The notes under the pieces: model-generated | The model's database searches: none | Told to the model about the DNA's origin: nothing | What the model saw: only the letters and a program-made list of their open reading frames with translations | Shown: one piece after another, positions 34,283 through 43,023 of the stretch | Layout: each line of letters opens with the position of its first letter | Numbering within the stretch: the stretch's first letter is position 1 | Source of the DNA: Endozoicomonas elysicola | GTDB lineage: Bacteria > Pseudomonadota > Gammaproteobacteria > Pseudomonadales > Endozoicomonadaceae | DNA: 64,000 nucleotides | Reading direction: 5' to 3' | Assembly (NCBI RefSeq): GCF_000710775.1 | Contig: NZ_JOJP01000001.1 | Coordinates: 3,154,744-3,218,743, forward strand | Translations under genes and position numbers: made by a program

Positions 34283-36247
34283 ATGGACTTTACATTTTTC
34301 AATCAACTCATGCTTATCCTGGCTCTGTCAGCCGTCACCATTGCCTTTTTCAAGCGCTTTCAACTGCCTGAAAGCCTTGGTTATTTATTTGTAGGCATCA
34401 TTCTTGGACCAACAACCTCTGGTTTGATTCAGCAAGACTTTGACATTGCCCTGCTGGCCGAAATTGGCGTTGTCTTCCTGCTCTTTACACTGGGTCTCGA
34501 GTTTTCCATGAAAACCATTATGGCCATGAAAAAAGAGGTATTTGGCCTGGGGGGATTGCAGGTTCTACTGACAGGGATGGGGATTTTTGGGATCTTAATG
34601 GCCTTTGACTTTGCCCTGCTTACATCTTTGGTCTGTGCCTCGGCACTGGCATTGTCATCCACAGCGATTGTTTCCAAAGAGCTTACCCAAAGCAATGAAA
34701 TTCGCTCTAGGCAGGGACAATTGGCGATTGGTGTCCTTCTATTCCAGGACATTGCTGCTGTTATCTTTCTGATTATGATCCCTGCCCTTATTGGAGGCAG
34801 TGACTCTATCGCCTCTTCCCTGGGTTTTGCCTTTGCTGAAGGCGTCGTTTTTGTGGTGATCATGCTGGCCATCGGTAAATGGGTGCTTCCCATTATTTTC
34901 CATGAAGTGGCCAAGGCAAGGTCTGAGGAACTGTTTGTCTTAATGGCACTGGTCATTGCCTTGATGGCAGCCTGGCTGTCTCATGCCATGGACCTTTCCA
35001 TGGCTCTCGGGGGCTTTGTGGCGGGCATGATGATGGGTGAAAGCCATTACAAACATCAGGTTGAAGCCGATATTAAGCCTTTTCGTGATGTACTTTTGGG
35101 GTTGTTTTTCGTTTCAGTTGGCTTAATGCTGAATATGAATGTTCTGGCAGATTTCTGGAAAGAGATTTTGCTGGGTACAGTAGCGCTGATCGTTTTCAAG
35201 TTTCTTGTTATTTACACCCTGGCCAGAACGTTTTCTGAAACAAAGAATATTTCCCTCAGAACCAGCCTCTCTCTGGCACAGGGGGGAGAGTTCTGCTTTG
35301 CGCTGGTTGCATTGGCTTCACAATATGGTGAAAGCGGCGGAGATTTAACCTCAATCGTTCTTGCTGTCACCATTCTATCCATGATCATTGCCCCTCTCCT
35401 TATCAGGAACAGTAATGCGATTGTTAAGCTGGTCAAATTCGATAAATCCGAGCAAAGCATTCATCGTGTCAAAGAAGAGGAAGTTCGCAAACAGACGGCT
35501 CATATACATCATCATACCCTGATTTGTGGCTATGGCCGGGTGGGTCAGACAATCGCACGCTTCTTAACGCAGGAAAACAAGGCTTATGTCGCTATTGATG
35601 ATGACCCGATTCATGTGCATGAAGCTGGCCTTGCAGGTGATCCGGTTTTCTTTGGCGACTGTAGAAAGCTTGAGCTGCTGATGGCTGTGGGGTTAGAAAG
35701 AGCAAGCCAGGTGGTTATCTGTATTGATCGCCCGGAAAATGCACTCAAGATACTGGAGGCTGTTCGTCAACAATCGCCTCAGATACCGGTTCTTGTTCGT
35801 ACAAGAGACGACAGCCAGTCTGATGAACTTAAGAAGGCAGGCGCTACGGTTGTGATTCCAGAAGTACTTGAGTCAAGTCTGGTCATTGTTAAACACGCCC
35901 TGCTGATGCTGGGTATGAATCCAGCCCATGTCCGTCAAAGAGTTCATGAAGCAAGAACCAAAGGGTACGAAATTCTGAATGGCTTTTATCCTGGACTCAG
36001 TGATTACCTGCTGGAAAATGATAAGAAAACATATCGCCACGCTGTTACGCTAAGTAAGAACTGCAAGGCCAGCCAGAAAACGATCGAATCCCTTGATTTT
36101 AAAGGTACTGATGTCTCTATTGTGGAGGTTCGACGGGATAACATGGTGTTGCAACCCCAGCTTGGCATGATTCTACAAACGGGTGATATTGTGGTATTGA
36201 CAGGAAGTAACAGTGATATTTCTCATATTGAGAAACTTTTTGACTGA
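34283..36247 (+). CDS. Kef-type monovalent cation:proton antiporter (CPA2) with RCK domain
   Basis: The 654-residue protein has an N-terminal antiporter domain of about 12 helices (residues 1-390; LGYLFVGIILGP, the LLFTLGLEF loop, LALSSTAIVSKEL). A cytoplasmic Rossmann domain begins ICGYGRVGQTIARFL at about residue 413 (TrkA_N/RCK), and a C-terminal TrkA_C domain follows at about 560-650. This is the KefB/KefC/YbaL architecture, which exchanges K+ or Na+ for H+ and is gated by nucleotide or glutathione adducts. The exact subfamily is unclear. It stands alone, divergent from the glutaredoxin-like gene. Confidence 0.93.
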   Translation: MDFTFFNQLMLILALSAVTIAFFKRFQLPESLGYLFVGIILGPTTSGLIQQDFDIALLAEIGVVFLLFTLGLEFSMKTIMAMKKEVFGLGGLQVLLTGMGIFGILMAFDFALLTSLVCASALALSSTAIVSKELTQSNEIRSRQGQLAIGVLLFQDIAAVIFLIMIPALIGGSDSIASSLGFAFAEGVVFVVIMLAIGKWVLPIIFHEVAKARSEELFVLMALVIALMAAWLSHAMDLSMALGGFVAGMMMGESHYKHQVEADIKPFRDVLLGLFFVSVGLMLNMNVLADFWKEILLGTVALIVFKFLVIYTLARTFSETKNISLRTSLSLAQGGEFCFALVALASQYGESGGDLTSIVLAVTILSMIIAPLLIRNSNAIVKLVKFDKSEQSIHRVKEEEVRKQTAHIHHHTLICGYGRVGQTIARFLTQENKAYVAIDDDPIHVHEAGLAGDPVFFGDCRKLELLMAVGLERASQVVICIDRPENALKILEAVRQQSPQIPVLVRTRDDSQSDELKKAGATVVIPEVLESSLVIVKHALLMLGMNPAHVRQRVHEARTKGYEILNGFYPGLSDYLLENDKKTYRHAVTLSKNCKASQKTIESLDFKGTDVSIVEVRRDNMVLQPQLGMILQTGDIVVLTGSNSDISHIEKLFD

Positions 36248-36376
36248 TTCATAGACTAATAAAACGCTAACACCGTTTAAATAAACCGGTTTGTTTCAGG
36301 CTATGTCTGCATAGACTGAAATACATAGCCATAGAGTGAAATGGCAACGGAGTGCCTCCCATTCAGGATGGTAGGC

Positions 36377-37969
36377 ATGCCAGAAAAAAGCCTCTTTAAG
36401 TATTACTTCAGATATTTTCTATTGTTACGTCATACCTCATTAATTTTTTACCTTTGTTTACTAGTTAACTCCCCTCTGGTTATTGCATTTCATCAAGATG
36501 AACTTTACCTGCTATCTCCAGACATGAGGACTGATTTGGAGATAGATACTGCAGGACACCAGGAAATAACAATAGCCATAGACACAAAAGTTCTTGAGCA
36601 AGACCTTCAGGGAAAAATCCCAGTACAACTTATTTTGGATAATGATAATGTAACATTTGAAAATGGTGAGCAGCAGCTATTCTGGCACAACAGGACATTT
36701 ACTCTGGAACAAGAAAAAAACAAGCTGCTTAATAACGATCCTTTTATCTATCTAAAACTGAATATGGATGAAAACTTCTTTGAAAAAAAAATAAAAGTAA
36801 GAATTAGAAAGGAAGAAGATATTTCGAAGCTCTCGGCAATGGCCGCTTTTTTCCCACAGATGTTGCCCATTATCCTTATGGGTGAAGTCACATGGGGGCC
36901 CAAGCCAGTAATTTTCTATGATGCACTGATGCGATGGAATTATAAGGTTCTTGAGGGTGATATCATCAAATCAACTCGCGAACTTATCCTTAGTCAGTCT
37001 TTTGGAAAGAACAAACCTCTACTGGCCCAATGTTCAGCAGATTTCATAGAGAGCTTCCTGCTTTTCGAAGTCGCAAACTACGGAGAAACCTCAGCTTCTA
37101 TAAAGACAAAAACACAAACATTCCGGACATATATTATGAGTGCGCCGTTCAAACGGCTAATGGATTGTATGTCAAGCACAGTATCAGCAACACTCTTTGA
37201 CATTCAGGAAAATCAAATTAGTGACGAGTGGCAATATCTGAAAAAGATGAACAAAGAGTCAATTAATGGCCTTTCAAAAATAATGGTCGGATATAGTTTT
37301 AACACGTTTGCATTTGAAGCTGGAGACTTCTTTAAATCATTAAAGAAGACCATTGGATTTTCTAACGCTACTGATGATTTACTATTACAAACGGATCTGG
37401 ACCGGTCATTAGTTAAAGCAGCTCAGTACACACTTCAATCAGGATATGAAGATTTTTTTAAGGGCCAGCTAAAATATCACAATTTAAATGAGAAATATTC
37501 CATGCCACTTTCCGTTGGTGCAGGCGTTATTGAAATACTATGGAGGTTGAATGCCTATCAGAGTATGACAGGGCGTGATCAAATGCATCAACTCCACTCG
37601 TTCACTAAGCGGGCAGAAGCAATAGGCGTCTCGATCAATAAGGCACTGGCATTAACGGATCTATCTGATGTTCAGCTACTGATGCTTGGTGTAACAATTC
37701 CAGCCATGATCTATGGTGTATTTAAAGTTTCTACTGGATATTTTTCTTCAGACCCGGTGTTTAACCTGTTCAATACTGCATATGAAGGAATGGTTCTTGG
37801 AGCCGTTACCCATTTAATCTCACCAGTTCTACAGAAATATGGCATCTGGGCAGCACAAACAATTCAAAAGCCAATTATTGAATATATGGATTCAGAATCA
37901 GGCAGCTGGGCTGAATATTTTCTGGCTGATAGTATTCGGTACAGAATAGATATTTTTACTGAAAATTAG
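36377..37969 (+). CDS. Exported protein of unknown family, tandem paralogue 1
   Basis: I do not recognise this 530-residue protein. It has a signal-anchor-like N-terminus (LLLRHTSLIFYLCLLVNSPLVIA). A beta-rich domain of about 100 residues (ITIAIDTKVLEQDLQGKIPV, then KVRIRKEEDISKL) precedes a mostly helical part with several hydrophobic segments. It is clearly related to the next gene. Shared landmarks are the segment from FPQMLPIILMG to LRWNY-like residues, AQCSADFIESF, RLMDCMSS, a GYSFN motif, YTLQSGYEDFFKG, GAGVIEILWR and the end RYRID. Two cysteines are conserved between the copies. ATG 36377 has AGGA seven bases upstream; the frame opens at 36341. Confidence 0.75.
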   Translation: MPEKSLFKYYFRYFLLLRHTSLIFYLCLLVNSPLVIAFHQDELYLLSPDMRTDLEIDTAGHQEITIAIDTKVLEQDLQGKIPVQLILDNDNVTFENGEQQLFWHNRTFTLEQEKNKLLNNDPFIYLKLNMDENFFEKKIKVRIRKEEDISKLSAMAAFFPQMLPIILMGEVTWGPKPVIFYDALMRWNYKVLEGDIIKSTRELILSQSFGKNKPLLAQCSADFIESFLLFEVANYGETSASIKTKTQTFRTYIMSAPFKRLMDCMSSTVSATLFDIQENQISDEWQYLKKMNKESINGLSKIMVGYSFNTFAFEAGDFFKSLKKTIGFSNATDDLLLQTDLDRSLVKAAQYTLQSGYEDFFKGQLKYHNLNEKYSMPLSVGAGVIEILWRLNAYQSMTGRDQMHQLHSFTKRAEAIGVSINKALALTDLSDVQLLMLGVTIPAMIYGVFKVSTGYFSSDPVFNLFNTAYEGMVLGAVTHLISPVLQKYGIWAAQTIQKPIIEYMDSESGSWAEYFLADSIRYRIDIFTEN

Positions 37970-38227
37970 TCATATCTCATTTCAAAAGAATCGACTAGTT
38001 GTTTCTATGATTTTAATAATTTAACATATAAAAATTGTTTTATATCTTTTTGAGTAATATAAAAGAAATAAAAACGAAAAATATATCTCAATTAATTATG
38101 ACAAAAAAAACTTAAATTCGTTTAGAATATATAGAAAGTTTTCTCAATAAGAGATTTAACTACTTAAAAACAGTTGAATTTAGGTTTTTCTCCGGCAATG
38201 GATAGCCAAGCTACCGAGGTGGTAATA
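37970..38227. other. AT-rich spacer between the two paralogues
   Basis: About 260 bp, strongly AT-rich, with no terminator-like hairpin or gene seen. It probably carries a separate promoter for the second copy. Confidence 0.4.
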
Positions 38228-40012
38228 ATGGCTTACTTGTTGCTATTTGAATCCAGCAAAAACATTGAACAATCAAATTCTATAGCATTCGTTCGCCACC
38301 ATTTAATAAAGCTATTATCAGCTATAAAGAAAATTGCAAGATACAGAACTATTCCAATAATTTTTATTTGTACAATATTTTCTGTCAATGCTATTGCCTT
38401 AAATCCTCAGATACTTTCACCTGAGAAAAATAATTCTATAGAGATCACAGTCAACAGCAATGACCCTCTGCATATTGAAATTGATACAAAGACATTAAAA
38501 GAACAAATCTACGGAAAAATACCTATAAGATTTCGATCGGACTATGATCAAGCTTTTTTTAATAGAGGGGATGATGTAGCCAATGAACTTTATTGGCATA
38601 ACCAGAAAACCCCAGTTCTGGAAAATGGAAGAGTTACTCCATCAAGCAATGATCGATATATTTATTTAACGTTGAATACTACCGATGAAATGGTAGGTAA
38701 GAAAATAAAAGTTGTTCTTGAGAAAGAAGAAAATCTTTCCAAAGTAGCAGCAGTGGGTGCATTTGTCCCTCAGATATTACCCATTTTGGCCATGAGCACT
38801 GTAACGTGGCAGCCCCACTCATTCTGGCCATCATTGTTACGTTGGAATTATCTGCTACTCGAAGTGGATATCATTCATTCAATTCGAAATCTCATTCAAA
38901 CTCAGGTGTTTGAAGACAGGAATTCTCTTTTTGCACAGTGCTCAGCAGATTTTGTTGAAGGCTTTACGGTATATTCCTTGTTGTCAAATCATGGCGGAGC
39001 CGTTACAGGAGACCCCAACAGGCCATCGGCAGCTGCTGCAAGTGCCAGTGACATTACGAAGAATGTAGTTAACAGGAGTAAAACTGAAACATTCCAATTG
39101 TATCTCAGAACAACTCCAACTAACCGTATGCTGGACTGCATTTCATCAGTGGTAGCCAGTTCACTCAAAGCTCTTCATAGCGATGGTCATTTACACAAAG
39201 TTTTTGGTAAATGGTCAATGCTGGATACCCTCAATGATGAAACACTGGATGGTATTGCCATGCTTATGGTGGGGTATGGTTTCAATCTTTTTGGTAACGT
39301 TCCGGGAGATACTCTTTCACTATTCAGGAGAGACCTCGGCTTTGAGAATATTGCCAGCCTTGCCGGTGACTTTAATGACTCAATAAAAACCAGTATTCAA
39401 TACACTATTCATAATGGTTACATGAAATTCTTCAAAGGCAGAGGCTGGGACGCAACATCGGCATATGCCTTATCTGCAGGAGCTGGATTACTTGAAATTG
39501 GTTATCGGTTTTATCAGGTTAAAGAAATAATTCCGACTGGTCAGGATGAACGCATGGCCCACTTGGATCCTTCAGATCCCAAGAATATTAACCTGCTTGC
39601 CAACCTGCAGCACCAGATAACATCGATTGGTGAGCGAGCTGAAGCGATTGCTTCATCTGGTTATCAGTTGATTCCCATGCCTGAAAATATTAAAGAATAT
39701 GCAGTCCCTGTAGCGGCAGCAACTATTATCCCTATGGTTACCTATTATGCTGTGAATGGAATACTTAATTACTATGCAACCGGAGGCTTAAACATTGCGC
39801 TGCAAAAAGCACTGACTTCAGCGACCAATGGACTGGTTCTGGGAGCCATGGCCTACGTGATACTGCCTCACGTCAAAGAATATGGAGCCTGGCTGACTCA
39901 ACTGGCTGCCGATCAATTTGTCTCATGGTCAGAGGCTGAGAAAGACAGCTGGATCGGGTATTTTGCAGCAAGAGATACTCAATACAGAATCAGGGTCATC
40001 GTTGTTAACTAA
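38228..40012 (+). CDS. Exported protein of unknown family, tandem paralogue 2
   Basis: The 594-residue paralogue of the preceding gene shares its order of landmarks: a hydrophobic segment IPIIFICTIFSVNAIA at about residues 47-62, the beta domain (HIEIDTKTLKEQIYGKIPIR, KIKVVLEKEENLSK), FVPQILPILAMS, LLRWNYLLLEVDIIHS, AQCSADFVEGF, RMLDCISS, GYGFN, YTIHNGYMKFFKG, SAGAGLLEI and the end QYRIR. It is longer through a 45-residue N-terminal part and loops such as an Ala/Ser-rich insert after the first cysteine. ATG 38228 has GAGGTGG just upstream; the frame opens at 38174. The function is unknown. Confidence 0.78.
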   Translation: MAYLLLFESSKNIEQSNSIAFVRHHLIKLLSAIKKIARYRTIPIIFICTIFSVNAIALNPQILSPEKNNSIEITVNSNDPLHIEIDTKTLKEQIYGKIPIRFRSDYDQAFFNRGDDVANELYWHNQKTPVLENGRVTPSSNDRYIYLTLNTTDEMVGKKIKVVLEKEENLSKVAAVGAFVPQILPILAMSTVTWQPHSFWPSLLRWNYLLLEVDIIHSIRNLIQTQVFEDRNSLFAQCSADFVEGFTVYSLLSNHGGAVTGDPNRPSAAAASASDITKNVVNRSKTETFQLYLRTTPTNRMLDCISSVVASSLKALHSDGHLHKVFGKWSMLDTLNDETLDGIAMLMVGYGFNLFGNVPGDTLSLFRRDLGFENIASLAGDFNDSIKTSIQYTIHNGYMKFFKGRGWDATSAYALSAGAGLLEIGYRFYQVKEIIPTGQDERMAHLDPSDPKNINLLANLQHQITSIGERAEAIASSGYQLIPMPENIKEYAVPVAAATIIPMVTYYAVNGILNYYATGGLNIALQKALTSATNGLVLGAMAYVILPHVKEYGAWLTQLAADQFVSWSEAEKDSWIGYFAARDTQYRIRVIVVN

Positions 40013-40036
40013 CCATACTGATTTACACCTGTCGCC

Positions 40037-40202
40037 TTTGAAGTTGCTAGTTTGTTGGCTGCGCTCGCTCGGCAACTGCTCCATGCGTTGCTCTGCATCC
40101 ATTCAGTGGTAACCCCGGTCACTTTGAATATCAAAGCTCCCGGGGCTTCGCTCTCTTTCCGCCGTGTAGCAACTCCAAATCCTTTAGGTATAGCAACTCA
40201 AA
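40037..40202. repeat. Inverted-repeat-bounded noncoding sequence
   Basis: TTTGAAGTTGCTA (40037-40049) is the inverted match, 12 of 13, of TAGCAACTCCAAA (40167-40179). A third, direct copy TAGCAACTCAAA lies at 40191-40202. The 117 bp between contain GC-rich palindromic pieces such as GCTGCGCTCGCTCGG. It could be a small non-autonomous repeat element. Confidence 0.35.
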
Positions 40203-40257
40203 TGACAACATCTTAGAATGATGGAACTATAGCTAAAGGCGAGGCGAGAATTGGCTG

Positions 40258-40461
40258 ATGTCTGACAGAAAAGGAACGGGCATAAAATCAGTTGTATTTA
40301 GCGCACTGTCTGCTGCTTTTGGCGTGCAAAAAAAATCGAACCTGGAAAGGGACTTCCAACAGGGTAAGCCAGCGCACTACATTATCGCTGGTATCATCGG
40401 TACAGCCTTATTTGTTGTGGTTCTAATGCTGATTGTACATGTGGTTCTACAAGGAACATGA
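40258..40461 (+). CDS. DUF2970 family small membrane protein
   Basis: The 67-residue protein has the DUF2970 pattern: an N-terminal SVVFSALSAAFGVQKKSN, the conserved RDFQQGKPAHYIIAG and one C-terminal transmembrane helix (TALFVVVLMLIVHVVL). The function is unknown. It lies upstream of cysI and faces a 29-residue membrane protein on the other strand. Confidence 0.85.
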   Translation: MSDRKGTGIKSVVFSALSAAFGVQKKSNLERDFQQGKPAHYIIAGIIGTALFVVVLMLIVHVVLQGT

Positions 40462-40465
40462 TCGT

Positions 40466-40555
40466 CTATTGAGTGCTTACCCAGTATATGGCAGTAACAA
40501 CCACCAGAGTGATCAATGCTATAGCTGCAATCGCGTCAACAGTACTGTCTTTCAT
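40466..40555 (-). CDS. Predicted 29-residue single-helix membrane protein
   Basis: The frame reads MKDSTVDAIAAIALITLVV and continues VTAIYWVSTQ to a TAG stop. A charged start, one hydrophobic helix of about 19 residues and a short polar tail fit a genuine small membrane protein. A strong ribosome binding site, GGAGAG, lies eight bases before the ATG on the minus strand. It ends five bases from the DUF2970 stop codon, tail to tail. The function is unknown. Confidence 0.7.
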   Translation of the reverse strand: MKDSTVDAIAAIALITLVVVTAIYWVSTQ

Positions 40556-40772
40556 TTTGTAATCTCTCCATTCTTACCAGAATATATTTCAACTCACTCA
40601 AATTAGCGAAATCCTGACCAACCATCAACTGCTTGCTACTTTTTGAGTTATTACTTTTTCATCTACTTTTATTTAAAAATAGTAGTTTTACGTATAAGTA
40701 AAAGTCAGTATTCTTCTAACGTCCCAGGTTTCTGACCTGTTCCCTAGATGTGGCTAATCAGACGAACAATTC

Positions 40773-42428
40773 ATGTATAAATACGATGATTACGACCAGC
40801 GTATAGTTGATGAGAGGGTCCTGCAGTTTCGGGATCAAACTCACCGTTATCTCGCAGGTGAGTTGCCAGAAGATGAGTTCCTGCCTCTTCGCCTTCAGAA
40901 TGGACTTTACGTACAACGTTTTGCCCCCATGCTGAGAATTGCCATTCCTTATGGAATGGTCAGTAGCAAACAAATGCGTAAGTTGGCGCATATCTCCCGT
41001 CGCTTTGACAAAGGCTATGTTCACTTTACCACTCGTCAAAACCTTCAACTGAACTGGCCTCGTCTTGAAGATGTACCAGAGATTCTTGAAGAACTGGCCA
41101 GTGTTCAGATGCATGCCATTCAAACCAGTGGTAACTGTATCCGTAATACAACAACTGACCAGTTTGCAGGGGTGGCGCACGATGAGATTGTTGATCCCCG
41201 GCCCTGGTGTGAAATTATCCGTCAGTGGTCCACTTTTCACCCGGAGTTTGCTTACCTCCCACGAAAATTCAAGATTGCCGTTTGTGGCAGTGAGCAAGAC
41301 CGGGCAGCAACTCAGGTTCATGATATCGGTATTCATGCCTTTTTGAATGAGAGTAACGAGGTACGATTTAAAGTTCTGGCTGGTGGCGGATTGGGGAGAA
41401 CACCCATGGTGGGCTCAGTCATCAAATCCTCCCTAGAACCTGAACACCTCCTGAGTTACCTGGATGCAGTCCTGAGAGTGTATAACCGTTATGGGCGACG
41501 GGATAATAAATACAAAGCCAGAATCAAAATTCTTGTTAAAGCACTCACTCCTGAAGTCTTCTCAAATAAGGTGGAGCAAGAGTGGTCTTACCTGAAAGAC
41601 ACGAAAGCAAAACTCCCGCAGCAGGAAATTGATCGGGTTCAATCCTTTTTTACAGAGCCGGACTACCAGCAACTAACCAATATCGACTTAACGGATCTGG
41701 CGTTATCCGGTGAGCCTGACTTCCAACTCTGGCTCAAGAGAAATGTCCATCCACATAAAAAACCAGGCTATAGCGCTGTAACCCTGACACTCAAGGCGAC
41801 TGCTGATGCTCCGGGTGATGCCAGCGCAGAACAGCTGGAAGCTATTTCAGACCTTGCTGACGAGTTCAGTTTTGGCGAACTCAGAGTCAGTCACGAGCAA
41901 AATCTTATTTTTGCCGATGTTGCGCAGAATAAACTTCAGGCGCTTTGGCGGAAGCTGAAACAGCTCAACCTCGCCACACCAAACCAGGGCCTGTTAACCG
42001 ATATGATCTGCTGCCCGGGAGGTGATTTCTGCGCGCTGGCTAATGCCCGTTCTATCCCATTGGCAGAAAGTATTCAGCGACAATTTGAGAACATCGATTT
42101 TCTGCACGACATTGGTGAACTTGATCTGAACATTTCAGGCTGTATGAATGCCTGTGGTCATCACCATGTAGGTCATATTGGTATTCTTGGTGTTGACCGT
42201 AAAGGCGAAGAGTATTATCAGATTCAGGTTGGTGGGGCATCGGGTCATGATGCATCACTGGGTAAAATTCTTGGGCCATCTTTCAAAATGGATGAGGTAC
42301 CTGGGGTGATCGGCAAGATCCTGAAGACCTATGTTGAGCTGCGAACTCCGGAAGAACGTTTTATTGATACCTGCCGACGTGTTGGCGTTCAGCCATTCAA
42401 GGAGAAGGTTTATGCCAAAGCTGCTTAA
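40773..42428 (+). CDS. cysI: Sulfite/nitrite reductase hemoprotein CysI
   Basis: This is the siroheme and 4Fe-4S enzyme that reduces sulfite to sulfide in assimilatory sulfur metabolism. The 551-residue protein has the two repeated ferredoxin-like reductase half-domains and the cluster-siroheme ligands C-x5-C (Cys-414, Cys-420 in CCPGGDFC) and C-x3-C (Cys-457, Cys-461 in SGCMNACGHH). HFTTRQNLQLNW and QTSGNCIRNTTTD are siroheme-pocket segments. The flavoprotein partner CysJ is not nearby. As in Pseudomonas, it pairs instead with a DUF934 gene, which overlaps its end by 17 bp. Confidence 0.94.
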   Translation: MYKYDDYDQRIVDERVLQFRDQTHRYLAGELPEDEFLPLRLQNGLYVQRFAPMLRIAIPYGMVSSKQMRKLAHISRRFDKGYVHFTTRQNLQLNWPRLEDVPEILEELASVQMHAIQTSGNCIRNTTTDQFAGVAHDEIVDPRPWCEIIRQWSTFHPEFAYLPRKFKIAVCGSEQDRAATQVHDIGIHAFLNESNEVRFKVLAGGGLGRTPMVGSVIKSSLEPEHLLSYLDAVLRVYNRYGRRDNKYKARIKILVKALTPEVFSNKVEQEWSYLKDTKAKLPQQEIDRVQSFFTEPDYQQLTNIDLTDLALSGEPDFQLWLKRNVHPHKKPGYSAVTLTLKATADAPGDASAEQLEAISDLADEFSFGELRVSHEQNLIFADVAQNKLQALWRKLKQLNLATPNQGLLTDMICCPGGDFCALANARSIPLAESIQRQFENIDFLHDIGELDLNISGCMNACGHHHVGHIGILGVDRKGEEYYQIQVGGASGHDASLGKILGPSFKMDEVPGVIGKILKTYVELRTPEERFIDTCRRVGVQPFKEKVYAKAA

Positions 42429-42912
42429 GGGTCAGCAAATCAGCAATGATCACTTTCAGATACTAGACCAGAATGAAAGTGAGGCTTCTTTACCTGAGGG
42501 CAATTTGCTACTGCACGTATCGGCAATTGATGCTGCCATCCAAGCCAATACTGATCACAACGGTCAGATCGGAATCTGGTTTGACAGTGCAGATGAGCCA
42601 GAAATGGTAGCGGATGCTCTGAATCAGTTCGAAGTTATCGCGGTTAACTTTCCAAAGTTTATGGATGGGCGAGGCTACTCCATAGCCCGCCTGCTTCGGG
42701 AACGCTTCAATTATCGGGGCGATGTGAGAGCGATTGGCGATGTTCTTGTAGATCAGCTCTACTATCTGCAACGCTGTGGATTCAGTAGTTTCAGGCTAAG
42801 AGAGGATCAGAATCCGGATTATGCAGTGGAAGCACTGACAACGTTTAGTACGGATTATCAAACTGCTGCCGATAATTTAACTCCTGTGTACCGGCTAAGG
42901 CATCAGTTGTAG
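42412..42912 (+). CDS. DUF934 protein associated with sulfite reductase
   Basis: The 166-residue protein matches DUF934: IGIWFDSADEPEMVADAL, the basic FPKFMDGRGYSIARLLRERF, then YRGDVRAIGDVLVDQLYYLQRCGFSSF. The family is nearly always encoded next to cysI and is thought to help assimilatory sulfite reduction; the mechanism is not established. ATG 42412 lies inside the end of cysI and has GGAGAAGG upstream, so translation is coupled. Confidence 0.92.
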   Translation: MPKLLKGQQISNDHFQILDQNESEASLPEGNLLLHVSAIDAAIQANTDHNGQIGIWFDSADEPEMVADALNQFEVIAVNFPKFMDGRGYSIARLLRERFNYRGDVRAIGDVLVDQLYYLQRCGFSSFRLREDQNPDYAVEALTTFSTDYQTAADNLTPVYRLRHQL

Positions 42913-42922
42913 CCACAGTTTG

Positions 42923-42948
42923 AAATCTCTTCCTTATGGAAGAGATTT
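42923..42948 (+). terminator. Hairpin after the cysI-DUF934 operon
   Basis: A perfect 11-bp stem AAATCTCTTCC/GGAAGAGATTT with loop TTAT lies 11 nt after the stop codon. The T run after it is missing, so termination may be incomplete. Confidence 0.55.
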
Positions 42949-43023
42949 ACCCCTTCTGCTGCACGAAAACCAAACTGTTGGTTATACTGTTCTTTCCATA
43001 AATAATCTAAGAATGAGCCTTTA

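Noticed and set aside
40758-41336. 192-codon open frame antisense to cysI
   Set aside because: It overlaps well-conserved cysI codons and encodes no recognisable motif.
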